A stretch of 64,000 nucleotides of DNA from Saprospiraceae bacterium (GTDB lineage Bacteria > Bacteroidota > Bacteroidia > Chitinophagales > Saprospiraceae). Below are positions 9,289 through 20,042 of this stretch, one piece after another (position 1 is the first letter of the stretch; every line of letters begins with the position of its first letter). Location: positions 22,316 through 86,315 of the forward strand of contig JADKGD010000037.1 in assembly GCA_016717145.1 (NCBI GenBank), written 5' to 3'. The notes beneath the pieces are model-generated. The model was not told the origin of the DNA, did not search any database, and was given only the letters and a program-made list of their open reading frames with translations. Position numbers and translations under genes: made by a program.

Positions 9289-9653
9289 TAATTGTGTATC
9301 GTCCTGAAAAAAGCTGACTATTTTAGGAGACCTTAATTTATGTGCTTTACACATTTATAGTAAAGAAGTAAATATTCAATTTTATAGTTTTACCACACTA
9401 CCCAAATTTGGTTACAAATCGTCTGATGAAGATAAATATATAAAGAATATTTTGTATTTATGATAATTTGTAAAATATTATATCTTATCTTTGGAATGAA
9501 TTAAAATTTATTTACAACAAGATGATGATGTTACAACCTGAAAAGCAATTACTCCTAAACCGATGCTAGCTTAATTTTTCTGGATGATGACTATACCGGA
9601 CAGAAACAAAATTATCGCAAAAAATTATTAAAATGACACAAAAAATGTTAATG

Positions 9654-9699
9654 TAATTACGAATTACGAATTACGAATTACGAATTACGAATTACGAAA
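9654..9699. repeat. GAATTAC heptanucleotide tandem repeat
   Basis: Five exact GAATTAC units run from 9661 to 9695, flanked by partial units (TAATTAC before, GAA after). The array lies about 30 bp upstream of the PKD/T9SS gene start, where copy-number change could alter the promoter or leader spacing. Confidence 0.9.
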
Positions 9700-9727
9700 T
9701 CAAAGGCTAAATGCCTGAAATTTTTCT

Positions 9728-12700
9728 TTGTTTATGATGTCTGCTGTCTGGATGCCTGATGTGGGGTGGGGGCAGACTTGCAATGTGGCTTGTAATGAAT
9801 TTGTTCAAAGAAATGATTTGAATTTGGCTGATAATTTATCAAATCCAGTTCCAATTGGCACTGGCCTTAGTTCTTTTCAAAGACTGTGGGTCGGCAAGAC
9901 CCTTGCAACACCTGTTTGGTTTTCATCACACAATTCGCCACATCACGTTAAATACATGCCTGGCAGTTGTTTCGGATCTTGGACTAATCCTACAGATCCA
10001 GATATATTGCCTTGTCTTGGTGTTGGTGCTACACTCAATGAAGGTATTTATACTAACGTTAATTTGTCATTTGACCCATTTGTTAGGTACTGCCTTAGAT
10101 TTACTTATCGCAGGCTAATTTGTGGTTACGGAGAAACAAATTCAAATCTAATTGTAGCTATCTCAAGAGACTTAACACCTTACCCAATAACAAATACCAA
10201 TATGCCTACACCGATTGTGCCTAATTTAATTTTAAGTACCGAATTGGTAAGTAATTTTAATGAGTCAACCGTCAACTTAGACTTTAGTGTTAATCCACTA
10301 CCCGGATTTAATCAGTTATGGTTTAGAACAGAAAGAATTGGTAATAATACAGGCTCATCTTTTGTTACAATAAATAACATTCATATAAGTTGTACAACTT
10401 TAGCACTTACAGATATCAATATTAATCAAGTAGGTAATGTTATAAATCCAAAAGCTGTAAATAGTTCTCTTATTTCAACATTCGTTTCTCATTTTTGGGA
10501 TTTTGGTGATGGTTCGACTAGTATTATTGCAGAACCAACTCACACTTACACTGTTGCCGGTCCAAAAAAGTATGTCTGGATATTATTGATAGTAATGGTT
10601 GCTGTGCAAGACTCTGTGAAGATATCATAGTTCCGTGCTTCACTCCACAGCCAGCGTTTACTTTCAATGGATGTCCTAATGTGAATTTTTCTGTGACCAA
10701 CCCAATTGCAAATACTACTTATACGTGGCAATTTGGTGACGGACCCGCCGGAACATCCGGAACTAATGTTTCGCATACTTATGGGGCTTCTGGATCATAT
10801 TCAGTTACGCTTACCTCAACTGATGCATGTGGTCAAAATTCGATTACACAAATAGTTACACTCAATTTGCCAACTTCAACTTTCAGTTTTAGTGGATGTC
10901 CTGTTGTCCAGTTTAATGGACCTAGTGGTAGTGTATTTACTTATTTATGGAGTTTTGGAGATGGCACAACATCAACATTAGAAGATCCTCTGCATGCATA
11001 TGGCGATACTGGATCACATACAGTCACACTTTCTATATCAGTTTCCGGATGCGGGCCCGCTTCAAGTACCATGGTAGTACCTGGGTGCAATTTAACAGCA
11101 TGTGCTGCGCAGGACATAAGCATAGGTGATGGGATTAATCCAAATTTGCCCATTTATCTTTCTACCTTGCTTACGACAATTCCACATACAAATAATAATG
11201 GAACTATCACCATCAGCAACTTGTCATTCAATCTGCGTGGCAATCTGGTCATAGATGTACCCACTATTATTACAGCTACCCATTGGTTTTGTGATCCTGG
11301 TACTAGCATAACACAGCAAGCTAACCTTTTTATTAGAAACAATACAAGTTTTGAAGGTTGCGCTCGAATGTGGCGGGGCATTTATAATTTTGGAGGCTTT
11401 ATCACCTCTATTACTGGAAATAGTAGTATCAGTGATGCTCAGCACGCCCTTTATGTAGATAACGGAGCAAGACTAAATTTATATAATTGCAGATTTATTA
11501 ATAATATCAGAGGAATTTATGCTAATGGGACAAATGTAAAAGATATTAGATACAGCCTGACTACCGGTATAAATAATGCTACTTTTAGTTTTACTGGTGC
11601 TATGAAGCCTGCATATAATGGACAATTGGATTATCACAATTTTTCGATAGCAGGAATAGAATTTGAAAACGTAGTTAATCTACCAATAAGAAATAGCTTT
11701 TTTATTGACATGCAGTACGGGATTAAAGTAAACAGAACCAGAATATCAGTAATTAACAACACCTTTACATCTCCGTTTAATTTTAGTGGTTATGGTGTCT
11801 ATGTGACAAATATGGTAACTGATCTCAACCGTATAACTCAAGGAAATACATTTGATAATATGGGGACATCCATTAGTGTAGGCAATAGTACTATGGGCAC
11901 CATCAATATAGAAGATAATATTGTCACACATCTTCTTAGGTATGGAATAGGTATAGATATTGCTCAGACAAACGGATCTACTATAAAAATCATTAATGAT
12001 AATAATATCACTGTAAACGATGGAATTGCTATTGAAGTAAGTAGTTGTCAACCAAGGACAGTACAAATTACTGACAATGATATAACAATAAATAATAAAG
12101 GATCAGCATTGATGTTTGAATCAGTTAACTCTGATGGTAGGTCTACTATTAATATGAATAGAATTGTTTTTTCTCCGGGTTATATTGGCAGTTCTATCCC
12201 AAATTATATCAATAATTGTCACGACCTTGACTTTATATCGAATGATATCACTGGAGATCCACATTACTTTACATTTCAAGTACATGGCACATCAACATGT
12301 TTATTCCGAGACAATAACTTTATTAATGGAGGTGTTTTGGCATTTGGAATCGAAGTCTCGCCCAATAATACATACTGTTGCAACACTATGCCCGTAGGTC
12401 AAACGCTCTTTCAAGGCAGTAACGAAATGACAAATCTTCGCAACAATGTCATGCATTCTTTGCAATTAACCGATGCTGTTATCAGCGCACAAACAAATGC
12501 CGGTAATATTTGGACTGGACCATTTAATTTTGCTAATATTTCTGTACTATCTGGCAGTATGAATGATCCACTTGGGCTTTCAAATGGCAGCATTTTTAGA
12601 TACAATCAACTACAACTAGGAGGTAGACCCGCATCCATAACTCCAAATGATATTGTAGAATCTTGGTTTGTTAATAATGGATCATCTACCACTTGCGGAT

Positions 12701-13752
12701 CTAGTCCAAGCTGTGGCATACCTCCTTATCCGGTTGTACCAGGAGATGGCAATAGTGGCATACCACCAGGAGATACCAATATTATAATTATAATAGTAGA
12801 CCCTGAGCCCACGTGTCAACAATTGCTGGCAACGATAAAATGGTGGACAGCCAATAATACAACCCTTAACCCACAACATACCTATAATATTCAAATGATC
12901 CTGCACCAATGGATCGAAAACTATGGATGGCAATTTTGGTCAGACTGCTTAGGACCATTATTGACAATAGACCCTCTACTTATACCATGGTATGAAGCGG
13001 AAAAGGAAAAAGATAAAATTAGAACCCCTAGCTTCCAGCAAAAATTTTTATACCAAGCTAAGTCACAGGAAATAGCCCTCATATATGACCAAATAGCAGC
13101 TCAGCCTGATTGGGACATGGTAATTCCAAACCCTATTTTAGATAACCTGTATGCAACATTAAAAACCAAGACTGACGAACTCAATGTTATACTCAATGGG
13201 ATAAATGTATCGTTCATATCTAAGGCTGTCACTTTTCAGACAAAAATTGCAGCGTTACCTCTTAGGTTTTCTTTTTTGACAGAACGTAACTTTGTATGGA
13301 CAACGGAGCAAAAGATAACCATTTCCGGTTTAAGTGCGGTATCAGTAGCAGAATGGAATCAAATCAGATCGATAGCAAATATGTGCCCGATTGATATAGG
13401 ACAAGCAGTATATGAAGCCAGAGGATTATTATCTATGATCGGAGAGCATAATTTTCCGGATTTAACAATTACATGTTCTAAACCTAAGCCAAGACTTGCC
13501 AAGGGAGATAGTATTTCAGAAATCAAAGTGTATCCAAATCCTTCAGATGGCAGATTTAATATTTTGTTGCCTTCAGATATTGAAGTGACTACAGTGGTAA
13601 TATATGATACCATGGGCAAAGTAGTTAAAAAACAAAGCATAGACCTAAATCGCACTTTTTACCTATCAAGTCAAGAATCGGGTATATATTATTATGAATT
13701 GTTTGATAATGACAAATCTATCAACAGAGGAAAATTATTATTAATCAAATAA
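9728..13752 (+). CDS. T9SS cargo with PKD domains and beta-helix, frame split at 10564-10570
   Basis: The restored protein is about 1341 aa. The first frame (9728-10630) starts at TTG 9728 or ATG 9734/9737, gives a short hydrophobic leader ending VGWGQ, then an N-terminal domain and the first PKD domain (HFWDFGDGST). The second frame (to 13752) continues the sequence with two more PKD domains (TYTWQFGDG, TYLWSFGDG), a long right-handed beta-helix region, and a C-terminal T9SS sorting domain (IKVYPNPSDGRFNI ... GIYYYELF ... GKLLLIK). The junction is a -1 shift at CCAAAAAAG: reading AAA AAA GTA instead of AAA AAG TAT restores VCLDIIDSNGCC, and the second frame then stays open to the next ORF. 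This is either a lost A in the assembly, a real mutation or -1 recoding. The start is weak because no basic residues precede the leader. Confidence 0.75.
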
Positions 13753-13759
13753 CAAATAT

Positions 13760-13800
13760 AGCAGTCCTTGAATAGAAAACCTATTTGGGGACTGCTTTTA
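13760..13800 (+). terminator. Intrinsic terminator after the PKD protein gene
   Basis: AGCAGTCC (13760-13767) pairs with GGACTGCT (13789-13796), with an inner AATAG/CTATT helix, and is followed by TTTTA. It starts 8 bp after the stop codon. Confidence 0.75.
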
Positions 13801-13911
13801 ATTACTAAAATATACCTAACTTGCTTAATATTAATAATGGATCGTACACATTTTATTGAATAAATGACAAAAATCACCATGAAATGAACAAGAATCCATA
13901 TTTGAGGTAAC

Positions 13912-13954
13912 TGCCCGACTAACTTGTTCAGGCGGGCACAAACCGGGATGATTA
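13912..13954 (+). repeat. REP-like palindromic repeat, copy 1
   Basis: TGCCCGACT, eight variable bases, then AGGCGGGCA forms a hairpin. The flank ACAAACC-GGGATGATTA is also shared with a reverse-oriented copy at 17654-17693. Confidence 0.7.
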
Positions 13955-14020
13955 TTTCAAGCGAATTCCATCTTACTTTATAACCAAGTCACCAGAGGTG
14001 ACTTAACTAAATTTAAACAG

Positions 14021-15932
14021 ATGAAATACCTATTCACAATTACTTTTTTTAGCTTTCATTTTTTGTGTTTTGGTCAGAAAGAAGACTTTGTATGGTTGAT
14101 TGGAGAAGAACCATACGATGTCACCTTACCCGAAAGAGCAGCCGATACCACACTTGGGGCTACAAATTTTGATTTTAATCATGATCCTGTCAAAGTGTAT
14201 TACGATCCTCAGCGACTATGGGACACAGGAGGGGGCAACACCAGTTTATGCAGCCCATATGGGCAATTAATAGCATATTCCAATGGTCAGATCATCATTG
14301 ATGGCAAAATATTGCCATCGAAGACACAATCAATTATGATTATGACATCGCAAGTAAATTTTGTAATGAGTGGGAAGTAAATAACTTGGGAGATGATAAA
14401 ATGGCCATTCCGGTAGGTTTACTTGGATGGCAACGGGTGATAATACTACCTTTAGATGATCAATATTATTGTATATACAATAACATTGATTACTGTAAAT
14501 CAAAGTTGTTTCCATATCGATTATTGTATAGCAAGTTTACAAAAAGCGATGAATCGGCAACAGGAAAGGTGTTGGAGAAAGAAAAGCTTATACTTAAGGA
14601 TTCACTAATGGATTGCATCTACGCTGTCAGACATGGCAATGGTAGGGATTGGTGGTTGGTCACATTTGATATTACCCAAACAGAAATCCTTATATTTTTA
14701 GTCAACAAAAATGGAATATCGTTAACCAACCGACAACCAACATTCGTTGTAAACCGAAGTTATGGTGGTATTGGTCAAATATGTCTCTCTCCGGATGGCG
14801 CATATATGGCCTGGTATCATTTATATACATTTGAAAAAGATGGCGCAGGCTTTACTTTTGCTGAATTCGACCGATGTGATGGCACCATACATAATATTAA
14901 GACCAGGATACTCACTACACCGATACTAGGCGCAGGAGTTGCTTTTTCATCTGATAGCAAATACCTTTATGCTTGCAATGGTGTGAGTATCTTGCAGTAT
15001 GATATGGAAGCATCTGACCCGATCGGATCAGAATATGTCGCTGCAGAGTATGATGGATACAAATACTATTTTGCTAATGATACGATACAGCCCAATCCTA
15101 TTGGTCATAGTGTTAATTTTTGTTTGATGAAGCTAGGACCTGATGGCAAGATCTATGTCTTCCCTGGGTCAATACAAAATCGATTGATATCCGTAATAAA
15201 TAGCCCTACAGAAAAAGGTACATCCAGTGATGTTCGTCAGCATAGTCTGCTTATGAATACAGTTTTTATTCGTACTGTTCCCAATATGCCGGAATTCCGC
15301 CTTGGCCCCCTCGACGGCTCCGCCTGCGATACCCTAGGTATAGACAATCACCCCATAGCAAAGTACCGCTACGAGCCTGATACCATCGACCACTTACGCA
15401 TCCGATTTACAGATCTGTCATACTTCCGACCCGAGACATGGAGCTGGGATTTTGGAGACAATACACCGAAGGTCAGTATGAGACATCCTTATCATACCTA
15501 CACAAAAAATGGCACCTACAATGTATGCCTCACCGTCAGCAATGAAAACAGCGTTAATACCGTGTGCAGGACCATCACCATCGGGACGAGTAGCAGTGAA
15601 GATGCAGAACCATCCACAAAGCCAGACATCACCCTCTTCCCCAATCCTGTAGAAGACATGCTCCTCATCACGATCGGTGAGTACATACCAGAGCATGGTC
15701 AAGTCACTGTCTATGACATCACTGGTCAACAAGTAATCCGTCAGCGTGCCTATTATGGACACAATAATGTGGACATGACACAGCTACCGGCCGGGACATA
15801 TATAGTCAGGTTTGTGGACTTGGGCAGTGCCCAGCACTCCCTTCAGGGGTAGGCTTGCCTGCTTCGGAGCAAGCAGGGGGTAGCGTTGGTAAAAGTGTCC
15901 TGATCAGGGAAGAAAAGGTAGTGAAGATTTGA
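14021..15932 (+). pseudogene. T9SS cargo protein with PKD domain, frameshifted and with interrupted sorting domain
   Basis: It starts with a signal peptide (MKYLFTITFFSFHFLCFGQ). A first frame to 14380 and a second from about 14308 to 15852 join by a -1 shift at the A4 run 14306-14309, restoring NIAIEDTINYDYDIASKFCNEWEVNN. The body resembles the WD40/PD40-like proteins of Saprospiraceae, then comes one PKD domain (ETWSWDFGDNTPKVSM, HTYTKNGTYNVCLTV) and a T9SS domain (ITLFPNPVEDMLLI ... LPAGTYIVRFVD). The ORF ends at 15852 inside a short palindromic repeat. Beyond the repeat, 15888-15932 reads GKSVLIREEKVVKI-stop, the missing end of the sorting domain. The gene therefore appears broken by a 65-68 bp insertion, probably preventing T9SS export or anchoring. 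Confidence 0.75.
15822..15887. repeat. Short palindromic insertion in a T9SS sorting domain
   Basis: The segment contains GGGCAGTGCCC, CCCTTCAGGGG and a CCTGCTT/AAGCAGG hairpin and ends GGGGGTAGCGTTG. CTTCAGGGG-N-GGGGGTAGCG recurs at about 16113-16134 and 16193-16214. It separates two halves of one coding domain. Exact ends are uncertain by a few bases. Confidence 0.65.
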
Positions 15933-16325
15933 ATGACGAATGATCTGAATGATCTGAAACGATGTATTGTCTATGACAATTTGCTCAAGGCTTACTAAGC
16001 ACTTACCTAACTTTCCATTTAGCATCTGAGACACCGCAATCCAGTAGGATGCGGTTCCTTTACTATCTCATGCTTTTTTAGCATTCGATTTGCTTTGCAA
16101 CCGTTCAGTCATCCTTCAGGGGTCGGGGGTAGCGAGACTAAAACAAATGATCTGAATGATCTGAATGTTATGCTAAGCGCGATGCGCTCCCCTTCAGGGG
16201 CTGGGGGTAGCGTTGGTATTGAACTAAGCGAAGCGAATTGCCAAATTGAATTAAGCGAAGCGTATTGAACTATATTGACCTAAGCGAAGCGAATTGAATT
16301 AATTGAACAAAATCAAACTCCATCA
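15933..16325. other. Repeat-rich spacer
   Basis: No gene is seen. It contains two further CTTCAGGGG...GGGGGTAGCG motifs, GATCTGAATGATCTGAA repeats, and the AAGCGAAGCG repeat cluster including 16252-16308. Confidence 0.6.
16252..16308. repeat. 57-bp dispersed intergenic repeat, copy B
   Basis: Same sequence and orientation as 9232-9288, differing only where TAA is replaced by ACC. Two more diverged AAGCGAAGCG units precede it (16223-16260). Confidence 0.8.
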
Positions 16326-17561
16326 TTATCTATGGTGCTTAATTTCTTCACCTTCCATCTTACTTACTGCGACTGTAGCAACGGCGTTTCCTACGACATT
16401 TGTCGCTGTCCTTCCCATATCCAGAAACTGATCTATGGGTAGCAAGATGGCTAAGCCAGCTTCCGGTATACCGAAACCAGCAATCGTTGCAGCAATGACA
16501 ACCAGTGAAGCCCTGGGCACTGCAGCGATGCCTTTGCTGGTAACCATAAGAACCAGTAACATGGTGATCTGTTGTGTCAGTGTTAAATCCACGCCATAGG
16601 CCTGAGCTATTAATAATGAGCCAAATGTCATGTACATCATACTGCCGTCAAGATTAAAGGAATATCCAAGCGGTAACACAAAGCTCGTGATTTTGTCATT
16701 CAACCCAAATCTTTCCAGTTGTGTCAGCAGTTTTGGGTATGCTGATTCGCTGCTTGCGGTCGCAAATGCGAGCATGATAGGTTCTTCAATGTGTTTAATA
16801 AGGCTCCAAACGCGATTTTTAATAAAAAAATAACCAAAGCAAATCAGGATAGACCAGAGAATAGCCAGCGCAAAATAAAACAACAAAATCAGTTTTCCAT
16901 ATTGCACCATGACACCTATACCTTTCTCAGCAATTACGATGGAAACAGCACTAAATACTGCCAAAGGTGCCAGCCACATGATCATGGTAGTAAGTTTTAA
17001 CATGACGTGCGCTAAAGAATCCATAGCAGCAATGATGGGTTTTCCTTTATCACCGATAGCAGCTGTAGCAAGACCAAAAAGAACGGAAAAGACCACAATT
17101 TGAAGGACCATCTTATGACTTGACAGGGCCACAAATATATTTTCAGGTATTAATTGGTCCAAAAAATGTTCTAATGTAAACTGGTCTGTTTTGGGCAGGT
17201 TTTGTATTACTGCTTCAGGAATCGTGTGCTGAAAATCCAAGCCTGGCTTAAAGACATTGACGATAATCAGACCGAGTGTAAGTGAGATAATGCTGGCAAA
17301 TAAAAACCATCCTATTGTCTTTATACTCATACGACCTATCGTTCCGGCATCACCAATACCTGCAACGCCTACCACAAGCGTACTTAATACCAATGGGCCA
17401 ATAATAAGTTTTATAAACTTTAGAAAGATGATACTTCCATATTTGGCAATGCTGACATATGTTGCTATCTGATAAGAATCCTGAAATAAATTTATAAAAG
17501 CACCGGTAACAATACCCGCAATTAATCCTAAAAAAATCCATACAGCAATTTTATGTTTCAT
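16326..17561 (-). CDS. Dicarboxylate/amino acid:cation symporter (DAACS family)
   Basis: A 411-aa integral membrane protein of the GltP/DctA family, which carries C4-dicarboxylates, glutamate or aspartate with protons or sodium. ATG 17561 (MKHKIAVWIFLGLIAG) is chosen because it places the first membrane helix at the N-terminus; the longer frame adds a polar, low-complexity extension. Family marks are the serine-rich reentrant loop (AFATASSESAYPKLL), the TM7 motif (GYSFNLDGSMMYM) and the C-terminal VGNAVATVAVSK segment. It is a single gene flanked by repeats on both sides. Substrate choice cannot be settled by eye. Confidence 0.9.
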   Translation of the reverse strand: MKHKIAVWIFLGLIAGIVTGAFINLFQDSYQIATYVSIAKYGSIIFLKFIKLIIGPLVLSTLVVGVAGIGDAGTIGRMSIKTIGWFLFASIISLTLGLIIVNVFKPGLDFQHTIPEAVIQNLPKTDQFTLEHFLDQLIPENIFVALSSHKMVLQIVVFSVLFGLATAAIGDKGKPIIAAMDSLAHVMLKLTTMIMWLAPLAVFSAVSIVIAEKGIGVMVQYGKLILLFYFALAILWSILICFGYFFIKNRVWSLIKHIEEPIMLAFATASSESAYPKLLTQLERFGLNDKITSFVLPLGYSFNLDGSMMYMTFGSLLIAQAYGVDLTLTQQITMLLVLMVTSKGIAAVPRASLVVIAATIAGFGIPEAGLAILLPIDQFLDMGRTATNVVGNAVATVAVSKMEGEEIKHHR

Positions 17562-17653
17562 CTGTTTAAATTTTGCTAAGTTGTTGAATTTGTTTAAGTT
17601 GTGAAATTTGTAAAATTCTTTTGAATGTCTCAAAGCCGTCTCAACGTATTTAA

Positions 17654-17693
17654 TCATTCAGGTTTGTACCCGCCTGCACACACGAGTCGGGCA
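17654..17693 (-). repeat. REP-like palindromic repeat, copy 2
   Basis: On the minus strand it reads TGCCCGACT-N8-AGGCGGGT followed by ACAAACC-TGAATGATTA, matching 13912-13954. It lies in the 335-bp spacer upstream of the symporter gene, in which I see nothing else. Confidence 0.7.
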
Positions 17694-17896
17694 GGTGCGG
17701 ACCGATTATGGGGATTTCATGTGTCCATTTTTATTTTTTATGGCTATGACATTGCCCTTTAATGGAAGTAATATCATAGATATTAAAAACCTATTGGACT
17801 AATGAAAGCCGAAAGTTAGATTTTTTACAAAGGATTTTTTAATATTTTGGAAATATTATTTTTGAACAGCTTAAATCCGAAAAAACATAATGAGGA

Positions 17897-19885
17897 TTAC
17901 AAACTTTCTTTTGTCTCAGGTCTCGCCAAAACATTCCATTTGAATCCTTTGACTTTTAATTTTTCATGATCCGCTTTTTGCATAGGTATGACCTTTGATT
18001 TAGGCTCTTTGTAGCATCTGATATCAGTCATTTTATTGTCTTTTAGGAAAAAGGACATATTGCTTGATTCTGTCGTATTAACGCCAACATATGCCTTTGC
18101 TTCATCTGTAATGTAGTAAACAATCTGTGCATTTCCATCAACATCCATTCTATAAATTTTACTATCCGTGAAAAATGCTTCGAGATATCGACCTTGTATC
18201 TGATTAAAAAATAAAAGATCTGACGAGCTAAGAATTGTAGCCTGAGAGCGGACAATAAGGCGATCAATCTTTTTGCTTTTCATTTTCAGATCAATGGTAT
18301 CACCGGCTATCTGAGTGCTGTCAGACCAGACGAATGGATTTGAATACAAAGTAAACAAGGAATCACTTTTGTTAAAAACAAGGGAATCGCATACGGACTG
18401 CATGTCTTTTTTAAACATTCGCACATTATTATCTCCTATAAAATAGTCGATGGTATCCATGATGCCGGTATATATGGTGTCTGTCTGTATACTTACCCCC
18501 AAACTGTCATTAAATGCCGAAATGTCCGTTGATGTACTGTCATTAAGCACAATGTTGTTATCATCAACTACGGCATCAATTATGTCTGCCTCACCGCTTT
18601 TCGATTTGTTTTTAAGACTCCGCGCTTTTCTAGCTGCGTCTTTATCGGGGTAAATAATTCGTTCTTTAATGATACGCAATGACTTAAGCGTATCGGCTTT
18701 TAAATAGAGTGTATCATTGTCTATTTCAGTAGTAAAAAGTGGTCTGCCTGTATCATTGCTCGCTTTCATATAGTTTTCTTCTCCCCTGTACACTACATGG
18801 TCAGCATAAATAGCCGTTTTTGCCGCAGTATCCCTCCAGATGACATGACCATTGGCTATGCCAAACTTGATAGCTTTGTCATAATCCAGCGTGTCCGCTT
18901 CTATCAGCGTAGGCGGGTCGCTGATTTGAGATCGGCCGGTGACATTAAATTTTTCAGAGATTTTATTATAAAATATTTTTTCACCTTTGACTTCATTTGT
19001 TTTTCCTTTGTACCACGCATCAGTGGTCAGGCGAAAAATTTCACTTTTTTTATCATAAAAAATTTCTTTGGCATAGGCTGTATCCTTTTCAGAAATGTAT
19101 TCACTTCTTTTAAGACCACTTTTGAGTGTCACAAGATCCAGAACGCCATCATAAGTGATTGTGTCTGATTTAGCTATGGTTTTGCCTGCAAGATATTGGG
19201 CATTTCCTATGAAATCTCCTTTTTTATCATCCAGATCAAACCAACCGCTTTCGCTGTAAATTTGACTGGTATCTTTATTAATTCTGGTGGCTGCAAGAAA
19301 ATTTGTTTGTTGCGTTGTTGTATTGTAGGACAAGGAATCACTCACCATATCAAAATCCGGCCCCGTCACTTTTACATGCTCATAAAAATACGCTGTTTTT
19401 TCATTGAGCAGATATCTGCCGCGTTTACTTATGAGGGTTGATGTCTTATCAATCAGTTTAGCGTTTTTTGTGTAGTATCCTATTTTGTTTTTTACATCAT
19501 ATTTGAGGAAAGAAGTATATAGTTTTTTGTCGGGACCATTTTCAAGGATGATATCACCATAAATATATGCTACCAGCGAGTCACCAATATATTTGAGAGA
19601 ATCAGCGAATATTTTGATCGTGTCATTTTGCAGGATGACAACATTGGTATACATGGTCAGATGTGAACCTCTAAGCACAGCATTGTCACAATACATAAAA
19701 GCACCGGCATGATAGACCTTTACATTACCATTCAGAAACTGGGTTGGTGGATCTGTCGTGGCATCGATGATCTGATTATCTTCACTGTGGATGCTTAATT
19801 GTTTGGGATTTTGTTTGCTTGAATTTGATGGTGTAATTTGTGCGCTAACAAAAACAACGGACAGAAAATTGACAACAATGATCAT
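17897..19885 (-). CDS. OstA-like (LptA/LptD N-domain) envelope protein
   Basis: The 662-aa protein begins with a signal peptide (MIIVVNFLSVVFVSAQ), then repeated beta-strand units of the OstA/LptA type (FLNGNVKVYHAGAFMYCDNA, FADSLKYIGDSLVAYIYGDI, SKRGRYLLNEKTAYFYEHV). These jelly-roll units bind the lipid part of LPS in the periplasm, and in Bacteroidota long OstA-like proteins of this kind are attributed to LPS transport. No LptD barrel follows, since the length ends soon after the OstA repeats. The charged C-terminus ends around KAKVIPMQKADHE-type sequence. It is a single minus-strand gene next to an FAD oxidoreductase. The role in LPS export is inferred from family. Confidence 0.75.
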   Translation of the reverse strand: MIIVVNFLSVVFVSAQITPSNSSKQNPKQLSIHSEDNQIIDATTDPPTQFLNGNVKVYHAGAFMYCDNAVLRGSHLTMYTNVVILQNDTIKIFADSLKYIGDSLVAYIYGDIILENGPDKKLYTSFLKYDVKNKIGYYTKNAKLIDKTSTLISKRGRYLLNEKTAYFYEHVKVTGPDFDMVSDSLSYNTTTQQTNFLAATRINKDTSQIYSESGWFDLDDKKGDFIGNAQYLAGKTIAKSDTITYDGVLDLVTLKSGLKRSEYISEKDTAYAKEIFYDKKSEIFRLTTDAWYKGKTNEVKGEKIFYNKISEKFNVTGRSQISDPPTLIEADTLDYDKAIKFGIANGHVIWRDTAAKTAIYADHVVYRGEENYMKASNDTGRPLFTTEIDNDTLYLKADTLKSLRIIKERIIYPDKDAARKARSLKNKSKSGEADIIDAVVDDNNIVLNDSTSTDISAFNDSLGVSIQTDTIYTGIMDTIDYFIGDNNVRMFKKDMQSVCDSLVFNKSDSLFTLYSNPFVWSDSTQIAGDTIDLKMKSKKIDRLIVRSQATILSSSDLLFFNQIQGRYLEAFFTDSKIYRMDVDGNAQIVYYITDEAKAYVGVNTTESSNMSFFLKDNKMTDIRCYKEPKSKVIPMQKADHEKLKVKGFKWNVLARPETKESL

Positions 19886-20042
19886 GAAAGTGTACCTGAC
19901 AAAGCGTCCAATATGTAATTTAATGTCTATGATCTTAAGTTTTAATTACTTCACTAACGAACCGGTTCAATTGATTGTTACGTTATTATGAAAATTTTAA
20001 GTGACAAAGGTACGATTATTCAGAAAAGAGATATAGTTATTT

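Larger units (their letters stand above)
9059..9727. other. Gene-free spacer with repeats
   Basis: I see no credible gene here. It holds the 57-bp dispersed repeat at 9232-9288, related AAGCGAAGCG motifs around it, and the GAATTAC tandem repeat just before the PKD protein gene. Confidence 0.6.

Noticed and set aside
9654..9699. Possible iteron-type origin of replication
   Set aside because: The 7-bp units are too short and no replication initiator gene is nearby; a microsatellite is the simpler view.
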